Shown here in pieces: positions 1 to 7,731 of a stretch of DNA of 41,128 bases. Made by a program: the position numbers and the translations under genes. The notes beneath the pieces were generated by a model. It did not search any database. It was given only the letters and a program-made list of their open reading frames with translations, and was not told the DNA's origin. Source of the DNA: Paenibacillus terrae (GTDB lineage: Bacteria > Bacillota > Bacilli > Paenibacillales > Paenibacillaceae); assembly GCF_005217525.1 (NCBI RefSeq), contig NZ_PNXQ01000012.1:377872-418999 (forward strand), in the 5' to 3' direction. Positions within the stretch are counted from its first letter, which is position 1; each line of letters opens with the position of its first letter.

Positions 1-13
1 TCCTTTCAGAGAG

Positions 14-454
14 CTAGTATCTTCCTGAACGTCGACGCATCCCGTATCGCAGCAGGCGGATACCGATAAAATAACCAGCCAGCAGAATGACGGCTGTGAG
101 GATCAGCATCTTGTTACGGTGTGAAGCCTGATCGCGCTGAACCTGAAGATTTTTCAGCTCGGTAACGGTGTCGGTCAGCTTGCGATTTTGCTCTAATAGT
201 TGAGCGTTTTGCTCCTGATAAACCTCAATGCTGCTATGGGCCTTTTGCAGCTCTTCCTGCGTTTGCTTATAGCTTTCCTTGAGCTGATATACATCGCCAG
301 GCAGCCTGGAAAATTGCTCAAAGCCCTGGTATACATCATCCCAGTAGGCGGCATGCGCTCCCGGAACTCCGGTTCCGCCAAACATAAACATAAGCGCTAC
401 AGCAGTGCAGGCGACACGGCGGCAGAAAGCAAAGCGAGAAATTTGTCGTACCAA
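14..454 (-). CDS. Secreted or membrane-anchored coiled-coil protein of unknown function
   Basis: No family is recognised. The TTG at 454 is chosen as start because a GGAGG ribosome site lies about 7 nt upstream; starting at the upstream TTG (481) would place that site inside the gene. The 146-residue product begins with basic residues and a hydrophobic stretch ending in AHA-A, which looks like a signal peptide. A charged, Gln/Glu-rich heptad region follows (about residues 56-110, probably a coiled coil), then one hydrophobic segment (about 116-135) and an Arg-rich tail (RMRRRSGR-like), which suggests a C-terminal membrane anchor with a cytoplasmic positive end. Most of the chain would lie outside the membrane. 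It is transcribed away from the rest of the window, and its downstream neighbour is not visible. Function is unknown; a cell-envelope role is inferred only from topology. Confidence 0.7.
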   Translation of the reverse strand: MVRQISRFAFCRRVACTAVALMFMFGGTGVPGAHAAYWDDVYQGFEQFSRLPGDVYQLKESYKQTQEELQKAHSSIEVYQEQNAQLLEQNRKLTDTVTELKNLQVQRDQASHRNKMLILTAVILLAGYFIGIRLLRYGMRRRSGRY

Positions 455-758
455 GAGATATTCCTCCTTCTGATGCACCAAGATGTTAAATGATAAGCAT
501 AATTACCCATATCTTATGGTTACGTATAGTGTAATGATTAGGGTTCAAAGTTTAGAATAACAGGATGACAAATCCGGGAGAAATATTTACAAAAAAAGTC
601 GATATTCTAGTTTAAGTGTACCTCAAAACGGGTATATCAAGGAAGCAGCAAGATTCCGTAATTTTCTGGCGAGCATGTACAAGAGCCAACCCTATTTGAT
701 GAAGGACAGAAATGAGTAAAAATATATTAAGCAAGAAATATAGAAGGGGAAATGAACG
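455..758. other. Intergenic region, AT-rich, only very short ORFs
   Basis: No convincing gene is present. Two tiny ORFs sit at its right end: 675-719 (14 codons) and 712-762 (16 codons, with an AAGGA site 5 nt upstream). The second ends in an ATGA overlap with the ORF starting at 759. The promoter of the leftward gene must also lie here, but no clear -35/-10 pair was found. Confidence 0.5.
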
Positions 759-914
759 ATGAACGAAAAAGAACAAACCTATAAAACGTTAAAAATAACA
801 GTAAACGGAAAGCCTTTGTCGAAGGAACTGGTGGTGGACAGCATAACTTTTGCGCCTATTACCGATATTTGCACAAAAGCGAATGTTTCTTTGGCAGAAA
901 CTACAATTTCTTAG
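759..914 (+). CDS. Small ORF (51 aa), stalk-domain-like fragment
   Basis: A 51-residue ORF has an AGAAGGGG ribosome site 8 nt upstream and is followed 29 nt later by a very strong intrinsic terminator, so it is probably transcribed. The middle (KITVNGKPL, then a hydrophobic strand, then FAPITDI) resembles the start of a copper-amine-oxidase N-terminal ('stalk') repeat, pattern VNGK-x-(L/V)...(T)-(F/Y)-x-P-(L/I)-(R/T)-(D/E)-I, common in Paenibacillus surface proteins. It has no signal peptide and only one Cys, so it is neither an obvious exported protein nor a lanthipeptide precursor. It may be the decayed remnant of a longer gene or a genuine small protein. Its start overlaps the stop of a 16-codon ORF (ATGA at 759-762), which would allow translational coupling. 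Confidence 0.4.
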   Translation: MNEKEQTYKTLKITVNGKPLSKELVVDSITFAPITDICTKANVSLAETTIS

Positions 915-942
915 CTTTATATATGAAGAGAGACTATAATGC

Positions 943-970
943 AGCCCGGCTTATGCCGGGCTGTTTTTTT
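943..970 (+). terminator. Strong intrinsic terminator
   Basis: AGCCCGGC, loop TTAT, GCCGGGCT, then G and seven T. The stem extends to 9 bp with the flanking C-G pair. It terminates the small ORF upstream and isolates the LexA-box promoter that follows. Confidence 0.92.
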
Positions 971-1042
971 GCGTAATTATGCAATTTTATTGGGCTAAAA
1001 TGTTATTTATTGATATACGCCCCTCTTCCTACAGATTACCTG

Positions 1043-1071
1043 TATAATTTTCGGTAACGAACATATGTTCC
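1043..1071 (+). promoter_or_regulatory. TATAAT -10 box followed by a LexA (Cheo) box
   Basis: TATAAT at 1043-1048 is followed by CGAACATATGTTCC at 1058-1071. The latter matches the B. subtilis LexA/DinR consensus CGAAC-RNRY-GTTYC at every position. The box lies where transcription would start, which would block initiation. No good -35 is seen. The next gene's GTG start is 69 nt downstream, which suggests SOS control of that gene. The match is read directly; regulation is inferred. Confidence 0.75.
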
Positions 1072-1139
1072 CTGACAATATAGTGTCAGATAACACTGTT
1101 AATTTAGAGTTACATGTTCTTTTTAGGGGGAATTTACCA

Positions 1140-1901
1140 GTGTTGAAGTCAATGGTTAATGTAACGTACACATGGGACAAAGAGTCTATATCTGCGAATG
1201 GGTCCGAACAAGTAAATCTGCTGATAGAATGGGGCCATGGGGCTATACGTAAAAGAAAAGGGACTTTAATGCCGAAAACAGTTGGATGTGACCTGCAGCT
1301 TCGGTTCATTCCAGAGAGTGGAGTAAACCTATTGAAAGTAGATGGGGCCAGGCTCAGCTTTAGTCGCTCGGAAGACGGAGAATTTATGCTTGTTCACTGT
1401 GGTGATACGCGAAGGGGGAAGTATAAGCAGGCTATTTTGTCATTTTCTATACCGTCCCATTCTTCCGGAAGACATACCATTGGAATGATGGAGTGGAGCT
1501 GGCGTAAGACTAATCAGGAAAAACGGACGCTGATTCGAACGGACCAGCTCTATATCCATTACACACATCATCTTGGGCTGCTGAGCATTCCATCCAACTC
1601 AAAGGTGGCAAAATACATAAAGCTGAATGAGACGGCTCCAATTGTGAAGAAAGCATTGCGTATATACGAGAAGGGGGAACATGAGCGAGGGGCGTTTCTA
1701 CTTACCAGACAAGCAGATGGACTGCTTATACAGGCGGCGAGAACAGGAGACATGGAGTATCTGGAGGAAGCCGAATTACTCTTTTCCATACGCAATAAAT
1801 GGAACGGGACTTTTGGATTATTTAAAGCATATAGTTCTAAAGACTCTACTGATAAGGATATATCTATAGAAGATGTTCGCTTTACCGAAATTAATATTTA
1901 A
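1140..1901 (+). CDS. Unknown protein, probably LexA-controlled
   Basis: The GTG at 1140 is preferred: it has an AGGGGG ribosome site 9 nt upstream, whereas the in-frame ATG at 1065 lies inside the LexA box and has no ribosome site. The 253-residue product has no signal peptide or membrane segment. Its first part is rich in beta-type alternation (VNVTYTW, VNLLIEW, LQLRFIP, LSFSI), and the last third (from about residue 165) is helical with Leu/Ala-rich repeats. The beta-rich part with a PSHSSGRHTIG turn and following EWSWR strand loosely recalls the C-terminal beta region of some vWA-domain proteins, but no MIDAS (DxSxS) motif is present, so this is only a weak impression. The perfect LexA box just upstream is the main clue to its role: it may belong to the DNA-damage response. 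Confidence 0.6.
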   Translation: MLKSMVNVTYTWDKESISANGSEQVNLLIEWGHGAIRKRKGTLMPKTVGCDLQLRFIPESGVNLLKVDGARLSFSRSEDGEFMLVHCGDTRRGKYKQAILSFSIPSHSSGRHTIGMMEWSWRKTNQEKRTLIRTDQLYIHYTHHLGLLSIPSNSKVAKYIKLNETAPIVKKALRIYEKGEHERGAFLLTRQADGLLIQAARTGDMEYLEEAELLFSIRNKWNGTFGLFKAYSSKDSTDKDISIEDVRFTEINI

Positions 1902-1978
1902 AAGTAGGCAATTATGCTAGTTTATTTATGTAATATAGTGAGTCTATTTTACTATCTTTTTGTAAAGGAGAGACTTCC

Positions 1979-2962
1979 TTGACTGATCGGTTGATACGGT
2001 TAATGCGGATTATTACTATTGTTCAGGCAAATCCGGGGATATTGGCAAGAGAGCTTGCCGAACGTTGTGAAACATCAGAACGCACCATTTACCGAGATAT
2101 GGAGGCTCTAAGCGCTATGCATATTCCGATAGCCAATATGGGGCATGGCAAAGGATACATATTTATTAGTAACTTCGCCCTGTATCCTCTCAATTGGACG
2201 GAAGAAGAGGCACAGGCTTTTGCGAAGCTGGGGGAAGTCATGGAAACTGTTAAACCTCTTTTACCACCAGCTTTTGAAAGTGCTTATGAGAAAGTGATGG
2301 CCTCCAGTCAGAAAAAAAAGATGGACCAGACAAGCTTCGCGCAGGAAATGAAAAATATCGTCCGGCTCGGCTCGACACTTGAGCGGGAAAACCAGCCTTA
2401 TCTGCTCAGGCTGATTGTTTTGGCAAGTCTTACGCAGCAGACTATTGAAGCGGAATATAGTTCGCCTCAGAATGAAGATGTATCATTGGTTCAGATTGAT
2501 CCTTATTGTCTGGTTCCTCAGGATCGGCGTTTTTATATGCTTGGTTTTTGTCACAAGCAAGCCGCCATGAGAACCTTTCGGATCAGCCGCTTTCGAAATA
2601 TGAGGATCTTGCCGTATACGTTTCAGAAGAATACTTCTGAAATGGAAATGTTTTTTAAGGGGACCTGGTCAGTTACCAAAGGGAACCAGAATATCCGGTT
2701 TGTGGTGAGGTTTTCTGCCGAATCTGTATATCGGGTCAAAGAAGAGGAGTTGTTCATCAAGCCTCTTCTCAAGGATTTGCCAGATGGAAGTCTATTGTTT
2801 GAGGTAACGGTGAATCATGAAGGTGAATTTCTGGACTGGCTCACTCAATATGGAGCGGAGGCGGAAATTTTGGAGCCTTTGCGATACCGCAAGCGAATGC
2901 AGGAAATGCTGCGAAACTGGGGGGCGTTTTATTCCGATAAAAAGGCAGGGAATCATGAATGA
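1979..2962 (+). CDS. HTH/WYL-domain transcriptional regulator (YafY/DeoR-like)
   Basis: A 327-residue regulator. The N-terminus is an HTH_11/DeoR-type winged helix (residues about 5-60) with the recognition-helix signature SERTIYRDMEAL. The C-terminal half is a WYL domain (about 140-230): a strand ending in EAEYSS, then DPYCLVPQDRRFYMLGFC and the RTFRISRFRNM signature, where Arg and Phe would form the ligand pocket. WYL domains sense nucleotide or nucleic-acid ligands, and many such regulators govern DNA-damage or defence genes. The TTG start has AAAGGAG 8 nt upstream. It lies 77 nt behind the LexA-box gene on the same strand, so the two may be cotranscribed. Its targets cannot be told from sequence. 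Confidence 0.92.
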   Translation: MTDRLIRLMRIITIVQANPGILARELAERCETSERTIYRDMEALSAMHIPIANMGHGKGYIFISNFALYPLNWTEEEAQAFAKLGEVMETVKPLLPPAFESAYEKVMASSQKKKMDQTSFAQEMKNIVRLGSTLERENQPYLLRLIVLASLTQQTIEAEYSSPQNEDVSLVQIDPYCLVPQDRRFYMLGFCHKQAAMRTFRISRFRNMRILPYTFQKNTSEMEMFFKGTWSVTKGNQNIRFVVRFSAESVYRVKEEELFIKPLLKDLPDGSLLFEVTVNHEGEFLDWLTQYGAEAEILEPLRYRKRMQEMLRNWGAFYSDKKAGNHE

Positions 2963-2965
2963 CAA

Positions 2966-2981
2966 GGGGGATAGATCCCCC
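2966..2981. other. Short perfect hairpin between convergent genes
   Basis: GGGGGATAGATCCCCC is a nearly complete self-complementary stem in the 43-nt gap between two convergent genes. No T-run follows on either strand, so it is at best a weak bidirectional terminator. Confidence 0.45.
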
Positions 2982-3005
2982 TGAACGGGCCGGGGTGCGA
3001 TCCTC

Positions 3006-3677
3006 CTAACGGTCCTTAAACAGGTTGGCGAGATTGCCAAATGGACTGCACTGATCCTGTTCTTCTTCCGGTGAGGAGTATACAAGCTTCGAGCCCCGGC
3101 TTTCCTCATCGTCAGAAGCGTTATTGGATAATGTGATACGATCAAAATGGTGCATGAAAACCTGAGCGGTATTCAGTGCGTCGTCCAGCGCCCGGTGCTG
3201 CTGACCATCAAAGTCAATGTTGCACAGCTCCAGCGCCTGAGACAGGCTTAGCTGACGGTACTTGCCGTTGGAACCGAACAAACGGGAGATTTGTTTTTGT
3301 ATATCATTCGTATTATGAATCCAATGGAGGTCCACATGGTGGGTGCGACAATGGGATACCAGCTTCTGACGGTCATCTGGCCCCCAAGCACATAAGTAAT
3401 AGGGAGAGTCCGTTCCGAGCCATGTGATAAATTGCTTTACGGCTTCAGGGAAGAGCGGGGCCGCATCAATGTCCCGTTGAGTAATACCGGTGAACTGCAC
3501 GGTATCCGTGGACAGCACAGGCCGATTTGAGGGTCTGACAAAGCTGTGAAACGTGTCCGCAACGTACAAGCCATCGTCTCCCTTCATGACTTTGACGGCA
3601 CCGATATCAATGATTTCGGAGGAATATCTGGCGTTACGGCTAACGGTAAACTCAAGATCATAAATAATATATTGCAT
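3006..3677 (-). CDS. DEDDh 3'-5' exonuclease (DnaQ/KapD-like)
   Basis: A 223-residue RNase T/DnaQ-superfamily exonuclease. ExoI is YIIYDLEFT (Asp7 and Glu9 bind the two metals), followed by IDIGAVKV. ExoIII is HRALDDA, giving the catalytic His and last Asp and placing it in the DEDDh class. The family trims 3' ends of RNA or DNA; the standalone form without a polymerase domain resembles B. subtilis KapD and similar proteins. The last 40 residues are acidic, low-complexity and probably disordered. A GGAGCA site lies about 8 nt before the ATG. It is downstream of the 5'-nucleotidase on the same strand but separated by 240 nt with hairpins, so probably a separate transcript. Confidence 0.9.
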   Translation of the reverse strand: MQYIIYDLEFTVSRNARYSSEIIDIGAVKVMKGDDGLYVADTFHSFVRPSNRPVLSTDTVQFTGITQRDIDAAPLFPEAVKQFITWLGTDSPYYLCAWGPDDRQKLVSHCRTHHVDLHWIHNTNDIQKQISRLFGSNGKYRQLSLSQALELCNIDFDGQQHRALDDALNTAQVFMHHFDRITLSNNASDDEESRGSKLVYSSPEEEQDQCSPFGNLANLFKDR

Positions 3678-3864
3678 TTTTGTGCTCCTTCCACACCTAT
3701 AACTGATCCCGCTAGAGAACGGGATGGATGTTCTGTTGAATGGCTCTTCTCCATCATACCTCCCGGTTCACATCTTGTCAGCGTCTAAAAGGCGTGCTTT
3801 TGAAAAAAATATGCGATGTTCAAATGAGTTTGGACTATCCCATAAAACAACCTTCTGACATACA

Positions 3865-3899
3865 GCAGCGCCCGAAACCATTGAGATTCCGGACGCTGC
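3865..3899 (-). terminator. Probable terminator of the 5'-nucleotidase gene
   Basis: Read on the minus strand, GCAGCGTCCGGAA, an 8-9 nt loop, then TTTCGGGCGCTGC forms a stem of about 12 bp with one or two mismatches, starting 19 nt after the stop codon. The downstream T-tract is poor, so efficiency is uncertain. Confidence 0.5.
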
Positions 3900-3917
3900 C
3901 TTTGCAAGCTTATTGAA

Positions 3918-5804
3918 TTAGGCCGGGAGGTCAAGCTTTTGTCCCGGATAAATGCGGTGAGGATTTTTCAGCTTGTTCAGCTTTTGAAGCTGTTGCCAGG
4001 TGAACCCATATTGACGGGAAATGTCATACAGTGTATCCCCGGACTTTACAATATACACATGGCTATTTGTAGCTTGTGCAGGAGCCGGTGTCTGCTGTGG
4101 CTTCGCTGTTGGAGCTTTGGCTGGTGCAGGTTTCGCAGACGGGGTAGAGACCACTTGCGGTTTTTCCTGCACGGGTGCCGGTGTTGTGGCTGGAGCAGAT
4201 GGTACAGGCTGCACGGTAGGAACGGAAGCCTTGCCGTCTGCTTTGGCTTCTTGAATACGGCCGTCTGCTTGTACTTGCAGGCTGGCGGAGCCAACCTTTT
4301 GCATGTAGCGAATCAGCGCCTCGTCAAGCGATCCGAACATACCTGCCTGCGGATATTTGGCGAACATTGTATACTGATCTCCGCCTACAGCAGTAAAGTC
4401 ATTAGTTGCCAGTGTGTACGTCGCATCAGGATCAAGCGCTTTTCCGCCAATCAGGATGGAGTGGACGCGGCTTCCCTTGGCTGCCGATGTATCTATTTTA
4501 AATGAGATACCCGATACTTGTGGAAAACCACCGCTTGGCTCTGGATAGGCAGCGGTGCCATTTTCAAGTGCTGCCTGAATGTCGGAGCCTTTCACTTTCA
4601 GGGTAACAATCTGGTTGCCGAAGGGCAACACAGTGATGATGTCTCCCTTGGTTACCGTTCCAGTCTTGATGGACGCCCGAATGCCGCCGCCGTTGGTCAG
4701 GGCCACATCTGCCCCCGAAATATCACGCATGGCATCGGTGAGCAGGTCGCCGAGGTTTGTTTCACCTGCACGTACCTTTTCACGCGCTCCTTCCAGGTCC
4801 ACACTCGTTTGTGCTACAACTTCTTTGAGAATAGGCTCCTGTTCCTTCTGAATGGAAGCGATCAATGAAGTAATCTCAGCATTTGGCTGAATGTCGGCTG
4901 CTTGCGTCGAATCAATCAGCTTGGCTTGCTTTTGCGTAACCTTACCGCCGTCAACCCATAAATCAACAATGCCCAGATACTTCGTATATTCACCCGCGCT
5001 TGCGATCAGTGTACCATTGTCACCAACCAAGCCTTTTTCCAGCACAGTATGGCTGTGTCCATCAATGAAAATATCAATGCCGGGCACTTCCTTGACGACC
5101 TTAAGGCTGGTGTCTTTGCTGGATGCATCTTGTCCCAGATGACCGAGGACCACAACAACGTCCACTTTACTGCGGATTTCATCTACAGCCGCTTTGGCTT
5201 CAGCCACGGGATCGGTGAATTGAATGCCCTCGACATTTTTAGGATTCGTTTTGTATGCCGTTTCGGGTGTGGTCAGGCCGATAATGCCGATTTTAACGCC
5301 ATCGACTTCTTTAATGACATAAGGCTGGAACAAACGTGTTCCATCTGTTTGCTTAATATTGGCGCTGAGTACCGGGAATTGAATTTCCTTACTCAGCTTC
5401 ACAAGATGCTTCCAGCCGTAATTAAACTCATGGTTGCCTGGTACCATCGCATCATAGCGAAGCTTGTTAATGACTTTCACGATGCTCTCGCCGCTGACCA
5501 AGGTAGCGAAGGTCGTTCCATGAACCGTATCTCCGTCATCTAACAATAGTGTATTAGGATTGGAAGCGCGGTACTGGTCAATGATGCCTGCCAGCTTGGC
5601 GAAGCCCATTTCCTTGTCGTTCGCCACCACGTGGGAATGAGTATCGTTCGTATGTAGGATGGTGATGTGTTTCCCGCTGACAGGAGGAGTTGCAGTTCCC
5701 GCTGTTCCCGTACTGGCTGCCGGGTCCGCTGCTGCTGTGCCAAGACATCCGAGCAGAAGCGCGGCGGTCGTCAAGATGGACGAGAGTTTTTTCCATGAGT
5801 TCAT
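3918..5804 (-). CDS. Secreted 5'-nucleotidase / cyclic phosphodiesterase with C-terminal LysM
   Basis: 628 residues. Residues 1-26 form a signal peptide; LLGC at 18-20 could be a lipobox, but cleavage after AAA (24-26) is equally possible. The calcineurin-like metallophosphatase domain carries HTNDTHSH (Asp54, His56), DDGDTVHGT (Asp92), PGNHEFNYG (Asn124, His125), GHLGQ and DGHSHT. The 5'-nucleotidase C-terminal domain follows (about 340-520) with DLLTDAMR, NGGGIRASI and NDFTAVGGDQY, which binds the nucleoside. A Pro/Ala/Thr-rich linker (about 525-580) leads to a LysM domain (582-628: YIVKSGDTLYDIS), which should hold the enzyme on peptidoglycan. It likely salvages extracellular nucleotides, releasing nucleoside and phosphate. 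GGAGG lies 13 nt before the ATG, a long spacing. Confidence 0.95.
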   Translation of the reverse strand: MNSWKKLSSILTTAALLLGCLGTAAADPAASTGTAGTATPPVSGKHITILHTNDTHSHVVANDKEMGFAKLAGIIDQYRASNPNTLLLDDGDTVHGTTFATLVSGESIVKVINKLRYDAMVPGNHEFNYGWKHLVKLSKEIQFPVLSANIKQTDGTRLFQPYVIKEVDGVKIGIIGLTTPETAYKTNPKNVEGIQFTDPVAEAKAAVDEIRSKVDVVVVLGHLGQDASSKDTSLKVVKEVPGIDIFIDGHSHTVLEKGLVGDNGTLIASAGEYTKYLGIVDLWVDGGKVTQKQAKLIDSTQAADIQPNAEITSLIASIQKEQEPILKEVVAQTSVDLEGAREKVRAGETNLGDLLTDAMRDISGADVALTNGGGIRASIKTGTVTKGDIITVLPFGNQIVTLKVKGSDIQAALENGTAAYPEPSGGFPQVSGISFKIDTSAAKGSRVHSILIGGKALDPDATYTLATNDFTAVGGDQYTMFAKYPQAGMFGSLDEALIRYMQKVGSASLQVQADGRIQEAKADGKASVPTVQPVPSAPATTPAPVQEKPQVVSTPSAKPAPAKAPTAKPQQTPAPAQATNSHVYIVKSGDTLYDISRQYGFTWQQLQKLNKLKNPHRIYPGQKLDLPA

Positions 5805-6020
5805 GTTGTTCTTTCAACCTCCTATAAAATGAATGAATTAGAGAAACCGCTTACGTCCACATTTTATCAGAAGATTGTAAAAATAACTTCTATTTTATAT
5901 AAGAGCACTGAAAATTTTTTGTATCAGGACTTTGCAAAATCCTCGCATATCGGTTGTTAAAGCCCTCGCCAAACTACCTATATTGAAGAGGAATGAATAA
6001 ACGACAATTAGATACAAGAA

Positions 6021-6446
6021 CTAGCGTTCTGTTTTAGGGTCAAAAAAAAGGGCAGCCTCCTTGGGCAGACCGATCCGGGATAAATAGTGCTCCTGCGTTT
6101 CGTCGGTAAGCGGTGGTTGTCCTTCACTGAGTAAAAGCACAGCGAACCGATTGGCTTGCAGTTCAAATTTGCCGGGAAAAAAGTAGGAATGCTCCTCCAT
6201 AAAAAAGCGGCTGACGCCTTTATGAAGTCGGTCATGCCCCAATTCATGCGCACAGACGAATCGTTTCCATTCCGGTGTAAGCTCGTTGTGGATGACGATG
6301 AATCTTCTGCGCAGCTTGCGGTAATACAGCCCTTTGGTTGTGGGGCCCAGATCGCAGTAACGGATATGGATGCCCAGAGCTTCCGCAATATCGAAGGGGG
6401 AGTTCGTACGGTATTTTCGGACGAGTTTGTGAATGAGTTCGTTCAT
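6021..6446 (-). CDS. ImmA/IrrE-type metallo-endopeptidase (anti-repressor protease)
   Basis: A 141-residue M78-family zinc peptidase. The active site is CAHELGHDRLH: His67 and His71 bind zinc and Glu68 is the catalytic base; a Glu in the helix containing ELQANRFA supplies the third ligand. In ICEBs1 the homologue ImmA cleaves the ImmR repressor, and PBSX has a homologue (XkdA) beside its Xre repressor. Here the gene lies 11 nt downstream of the XRE gene on the same strand, the same arrangement, so its likely substrate is that repressor. It is probably the switch that relieves repression of the tail locus. The stop is at 6021, and a long non-coding gap separates it from the 5'-nucleotidase gene. 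Confidence 0.92.
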   Translation of the reverse strand: MNELIHKLVRKYRTNSPFDIAEALGIHIRYCDLGPTTKGLYYRKLRRRFIVIHNELTPEWKRFVCAHELGHDRLHKGVSRFFMEEHSYFFPGKFELQANRFAVLLLSEGQPPLTDETQEHYLSRIGLPKEAALFFDPKTER

Positions 6447-6457
6447 GCGCTCACCTG

Positions 6458-6928
6458 CTATTCCTGATCATTGCCCGCTGGGGGCGACTTAGGTTTATGC
6501 TTGTTCATCTGTTTGGCTTCCCAGAACAGACCTGTCAGCACATCCTTGATCCGTTGACGATCTTCTTTATCCAGTGGAATGCCGTCGAACATCAATTCGC
6601 CGTCTTCCTCCAGCATTTTTTTAAAATCCCGGCGGTCTTTGGAAGTAGCCCATTCCGGTACGTTGGAACGATAGGAGTCGTGTGAATGTTGCTCTACGGA
6701 ATCATCGTCTCCCCAATATCCGGCGTTCTTCATCATCTCGGTATACGATACGCCGAGCGCGTCCGCTATTTTGCGGAGAGTAGAGGGCTTGGGTACTCCA
6801 CGCAGCCCGTTTTCAATGCGGGAAATTTGTGAATTGCTGATGCCAGCCGCTTCTGCCAATTGGTTAATGCTCCATTGCTTGTGCTCACGCTGATGCTTTA
6901 AGTAGGTTCCAAATGCTGGTTGTTCCAC
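6458..6928 (-). CDS. XRE-family repressor of the tailocin
   Basis: A 156-residue Cro/CI-type regulator. The helix-turn-helix occupies about residues 7-65 (LAEAAGISNSQISRIENG, then STLRKIADALGVS). The C-terminal 90 residues are charged and probably form the dimer or protease-recognition region. The GTG at 6928 is preferred as start: GAAGGGAG lies 8 nt upstream, and this same site would be inside the gene if the TTG at 6949 were used. It is followed by the ImmA-type protease. It diverges from the ArpU-like gene across a 278-nt region carrying two matching operator-like sites (7004-7019 and 7170-7185), so it likely represses both directions, like Xre of PBSX. Confidence 0.92.
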   Translation of the reverse strand: MEQPAFGTYLKHQREHKQWSINQLAEAAGISNSQISRIENGLRGVPKPSTLRKIADALGVSYTEMMKNAGYWGDDDSVEQHSHDSYRSNVPEWATSKDRRDFKKMLEEDGELMFDGIPLDKEDRQRIKDVLTGLFWEAKQMNKHKPKSPPAGNDQE

Positions 6929-6969
6929 AATGGCGGCTCCCTTCTGCAACAGAATAAAAGATTATTTCC

Positions 6970-6975
6970 ATTATA
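6970..6975 (-). promoter_or_regulatory. Extended -10 promoter of the XRE/ImmA operon
   Basis: On the minus strand the sequence reads TGGTATAAT, a perfect extended -10 element. No good -35 lies 17 nt upstream. The operator-like palindrome 7004-7019 lies about 29-44 nt upstream of the -10, a position compatible with autoregulation. Confidence 0.65.
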
Positions 6976-7003
6976 CCATTAGGTAAATAGTAAAAGCACG
7001 TAA

Positions 7004-7019
7004 TATGCCAAAAGGCATA
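7004..7019. promoter_or_regulatory. Operator-like inverted repeat O1
   Basis: TATGCCAAAAGGCATA: two perfect 6-bp arms around AAAA. The same motif recurs at 7170-7185 with 13 of 16 positions identical, including the whole right arm. Placement on each side of the divergent promoters makes this the best candidate binding site for the adjacent XRE repressor. Confidence 0.65.
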
Positions 7020-7072
7020 GAAAAATAAAGCGAATATCCTGTTTTTGAAGCTATACCGCTTTTTTTGCCGAT

Positions 7073-7105
7073 GGATAGCTATCCTAAATAATGCTATGTT
7101 ATACT
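7073..7105 (+). promoter_or_regulatory. Candidate promoter of the ArpU-like gene with a 12-bp palindrome
   Basis: TGTTATACT at 7097-7105 is an extended -10. The place of the -35 is taken by GGATAGCTATCC (7073-7084), a perfect 12-bp palindrome. A dyad in place of a -35 suggests an activator or repressor site. The start codon would be about 95 nt downstream of the start point. Confidence 0.5.
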
Positions 7106-7169
7106 CATAATACGAACAAAAGGGGAACAAATTGTAAACATAAGGGTTGTACGATTTAAAAAATTCATC

Positions 7170-7185
7170 ATTGTCAAAAGGCATA
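7170..7185. promoter_or_regulatory. Operator-like site O2, partner of O1
   Basis: ATTGTCAAAAGGCATA matches O1 (7004-7019) at 13 of 16 positions. It sits 3-4 nt before the AAGGAG ribosome site of the ArpU-like gene, in the transcribed leader, so bound repressor would act as a roadblock or form a loop with O1 165 bp away. Confidence 0.55.
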
Positions 7186-7206
7186 AGATAAGGAGTGTTG
7201 CTTTTC

Positions 7207-7683
7207 ATGAAAAATAACTTACCCGAATTGGACAGACGCAAAACGCAGAATGCACTGGAGGGGGTATTTGAAAAATATAGGATTTATAAAACCATTACCT
7301 TTATGGACCGGGAAAGTTTTATCACTGCTGGCTATACGGATCGCCCGAACGGACCGACGAATGTGACCAGCGATCCAACGGCACGGACAGCCGTATATAA
7401 TGTAGATGCTCCTGCGGCTCGCTTGGCTTATTGTGAAATGGTGGATGCCGTAGTCGGCCGCTTGAATGAACGCGAACAGCTGCTCATCCGTGAGCGTTAT
7501 TTAAAGGATGACGATGTGTTCGACTACAAGGTTTACAATTATGTGCTCGACCCGCCAGTGAGCAAGGATACGTATACGAAGCTTCGCACTCGGGCTTTTT
7601 ACAAAATGGCGCTTGCGCTGGCGGATCAAGGTGTTTTGAATCTGGCAGGCTTACAGAAGGGTACGGATCGAAAATTGGGATAG
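7207..7683 (+). CDS. ArpU/Xpf-like phage transcriptional regulator
   Basis: A 158-residue protein of the ArpU type (phage late-gene regulators distantly related to sigma-70 region 4, like Xpf of PBSX). The N-terminal part contains ELDRRKTQNALEGVFEKYR; the middle has VDAVVGRLNEREQLLIRERYL, the usual region-4-like start; the end has SKDTYTKLRTRAFYKMAL, a helix-turn-helix-like helix pair. The ATG at 7207 has AAGGAG 11 nt upstream. It is the only gene on the rightward side of the switch and ends at a strong terminator, so it is expressed on its own transcript and would act in trans on the tail operon. Its role as positive regulator is inferred from PBSX and from position. Confidence 0.85.
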   Translation: MKNNLPELDRRKTQNALEGVFEKYRIYKTITFMDRESFITAGYTDRPNGPTNVTSDPTARTAVYNVDAPAARLAYCEMVDAVVGRLNEREQLLIRERYLKDDDVFDYKVYNYVLDPPVSKDTYTKLRTRAFYKMALALADQGVLNLAGLQKGTDRKLG

Positions 7684-7731
7684 TGTAATAATTATCCATC
7701 TGTTCTCATTTCTAATTTAATATCGTTTCTT

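Noticed and set aside
5333..5346. GAAC...GTTC pair inside the 5'-nucleotidase gene
   Set aside because: The half-sites are six bases apart, not four, and it lies within coding sequence far from any promoter.
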